NCBI RefSeq assembly: GCF_018885265.1
Contig: NZ_CP076538.1
Span: forward strand, 7,042,001-7,106,000
Origin: Amycolatopsis aidingensis
GTDB taxonomy: Bacteria > Actinomycetota > Actinomycetes > Mycobacteriales > Pseudonocardiaceae
Direction: 5' to 3'
Length of the DNA: 64,000 nucleotides
Below, piece by piece: positions 63,476 through 64,000 of the stretch. How positions within the stretch are numbered: the stretch's first letter is position 1; the number at the start of each line of letters is the position of its first letter. The translations under genes and the position numbers were made by a program. The notes under the pieces were generated by a model. It made no database searches. It was not told where the DNA came from and saw nothing but the letters and a program-made list of their open reading frames with translations.

Positions 63476-63841
63476 ATAGGTATCTACGTATCGGTCAGGG
63501 GATGGCTTGAGTGCGACGAAAAGCAGCGCACGGCCATCCAGGAGGTCATCTCTTCGCACGACGACGGCTTCTACACAGGCGGCTGGTGTATGCCCACCAA
63601 GCCCGTCAACTGGACCTGCTACATCTTTTACGGCGGCGACATCCGACAGCAGGCGGTTGATTGGCTGCTCGACCAGCTCAGGGCCATCGCACGGCTCCCA
63701 GCCTCCGACGCGGACGATGACCTCGTCCGGGGGATGTTCCTCGCCAGCCACGAGATCGACGGCATGAGCGAGTGGCAGATCCGCGGAGGCCAGGTGCACA
63801 TCACGTCGGCTGACGACCGATACCGCTACCTGGATGACTAG
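63476..63841 (+). pseudogene. Small protein gene whose start codon is lost or non-canonical
   Basis: An open, codon-biased frame of about 121 codons reads IYVSVRGWLECDEKQ... through NWTCYIFYGGDIRQQAVDWL to TAG 63841. The only in-frame ATG is internal (63590, giving 83 residues), yet the coding pattern extends upstream to about 63476. There the codon is ATA, following GAGGG. A mutated ATG (ATA) fits best; use of 63590 would drop a third of the protein. The family resembles small cytoplasmic proteins often encoded near phage or polymorphic-toxin immunity genes; function unknown. Confidence 0.55.
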
Positions 63842-63877
63842 CGCCGCCCCACCCCATTCCGAGAGTTCGGATATCTG

Positions 63878-64000
63878 ATGTCGCCAAAACATCTCGCGGA
63901 GGCACAGCGCGACCAGGTGCGTACGGCCACGAGCAACGTGTTCGCGCTGCAGACGGCCAAGGCCGACGACTCAGCAGATCAGCAGGCTGACCGGGCTTGG
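63878..64000 (+). CDS. Possible start of a gene cut by the window edge
   Basis: An open frame from ATG 63878 begins MSPKHLAEAQRDQVRTATSN and has no stop before the window ends. The sequence is helical and polar. Too little is visible to name it. Confidence 0.35.
   Translation, partial: MSPKHLAEAQRDQVRTATSNVFALQTAKADDSADQQADRAW

Noticed and set aside
1..64000. CRISPR arrays, tRNA and rRNA genes
   Set aside because: No regular direct repeats with unique spacers, no cloverleaf-like sequence and no rRNA signature were seen; the only regular array is the 21-bp repeat, whose units have no spacers.

Overview
The window is high-GC actinobacterial chromosome. GTG starts, GTGA/ATGA start-stop overlaps, a pknG-glnH-glnX locus, a pruC-pruA-pruB proline locus and a RamC-type lanthipeptide operon together suggest a Pseudonocardiaceae-like organism (Amycolatopsis or a relative). 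That placement is inferred from gene content; no rRNA or tRNA gene is visible.

Region by region. (1) 0.5-12.2 kb is housekeeping: a ribbon-helix-helix-like protein, two cold-shock proteins, a lipoprotein L,D-transpeptidase, a hot-dog thioesterase, a membrane metallophosphoesterase, the glnX-glnH-pknG amino-acid-sensing operon and a NarL-type two-component system. (2) 12.9-19.3 kb is a class III (SapB/RamS-like) lanthipeptide operon on the minus strand: kinase-cyclase, a 47-residue precursor read directly from the DNA, a strong hairpin, then two ABC half-transporters. (3) 19.8-22.3 kb holds small membrane proteins and a BlaI/BlaR pair; two promoters share a palindromic operator of BlaI type, and a 21-bp tandem repeat lies upstream of blaI. 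(4) 22.4-27.3 kb holds a Nudix hydrolase and the proline catabolism genes, with twin palindromes in the pruC/pruA promoter region. (5) 27.3-42.9 kb is mixed core and accessory genes, including a metallothionein-like protein, release factor 3, a SulP transporter and an RNA-polymerase-recycling HelR ATPase. (6) 43-48 kb has a cytochrome P450, an asparagine-synthetase-like amidotransferase, a possible small gene and an intact IS30-family element. (7) 48.2-57.7 kb is a C11 homoterpene (2-methylisoborneol-type) cluster: prenyltransferase, terpene cyclase and geranyl-diphosphate C-methyltransferase, followed by its own MEP-pathway trio ispH-dxs-ispG and a TPR regulator. Its codon use is less GC-rich than the flanks. 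(8) 58.4-62.5 kb encodes a 1367-residue wall-anchored protein with nine about 100-residue DUF11-like repeats. (9) 62.5-64 kb is gene debris, including a decayed AbiEi/AbiEii toxin-antitoxin pair and a gene whose start codon seems to have mutated.

The genes form several self-contained working units. GlnX/GlnH/PknG probably sense amino acids. The lanthipeptide operon makes, modifies and exports a surfactant-like morphogenetic peptide. BlaI/BlaR probably repress the neighbouring small membrane proteins. PruC controls proline oxidation to glutamate. The terpene cluster supplies its own C5 units, condenses and methylates them, and cyclises the product.
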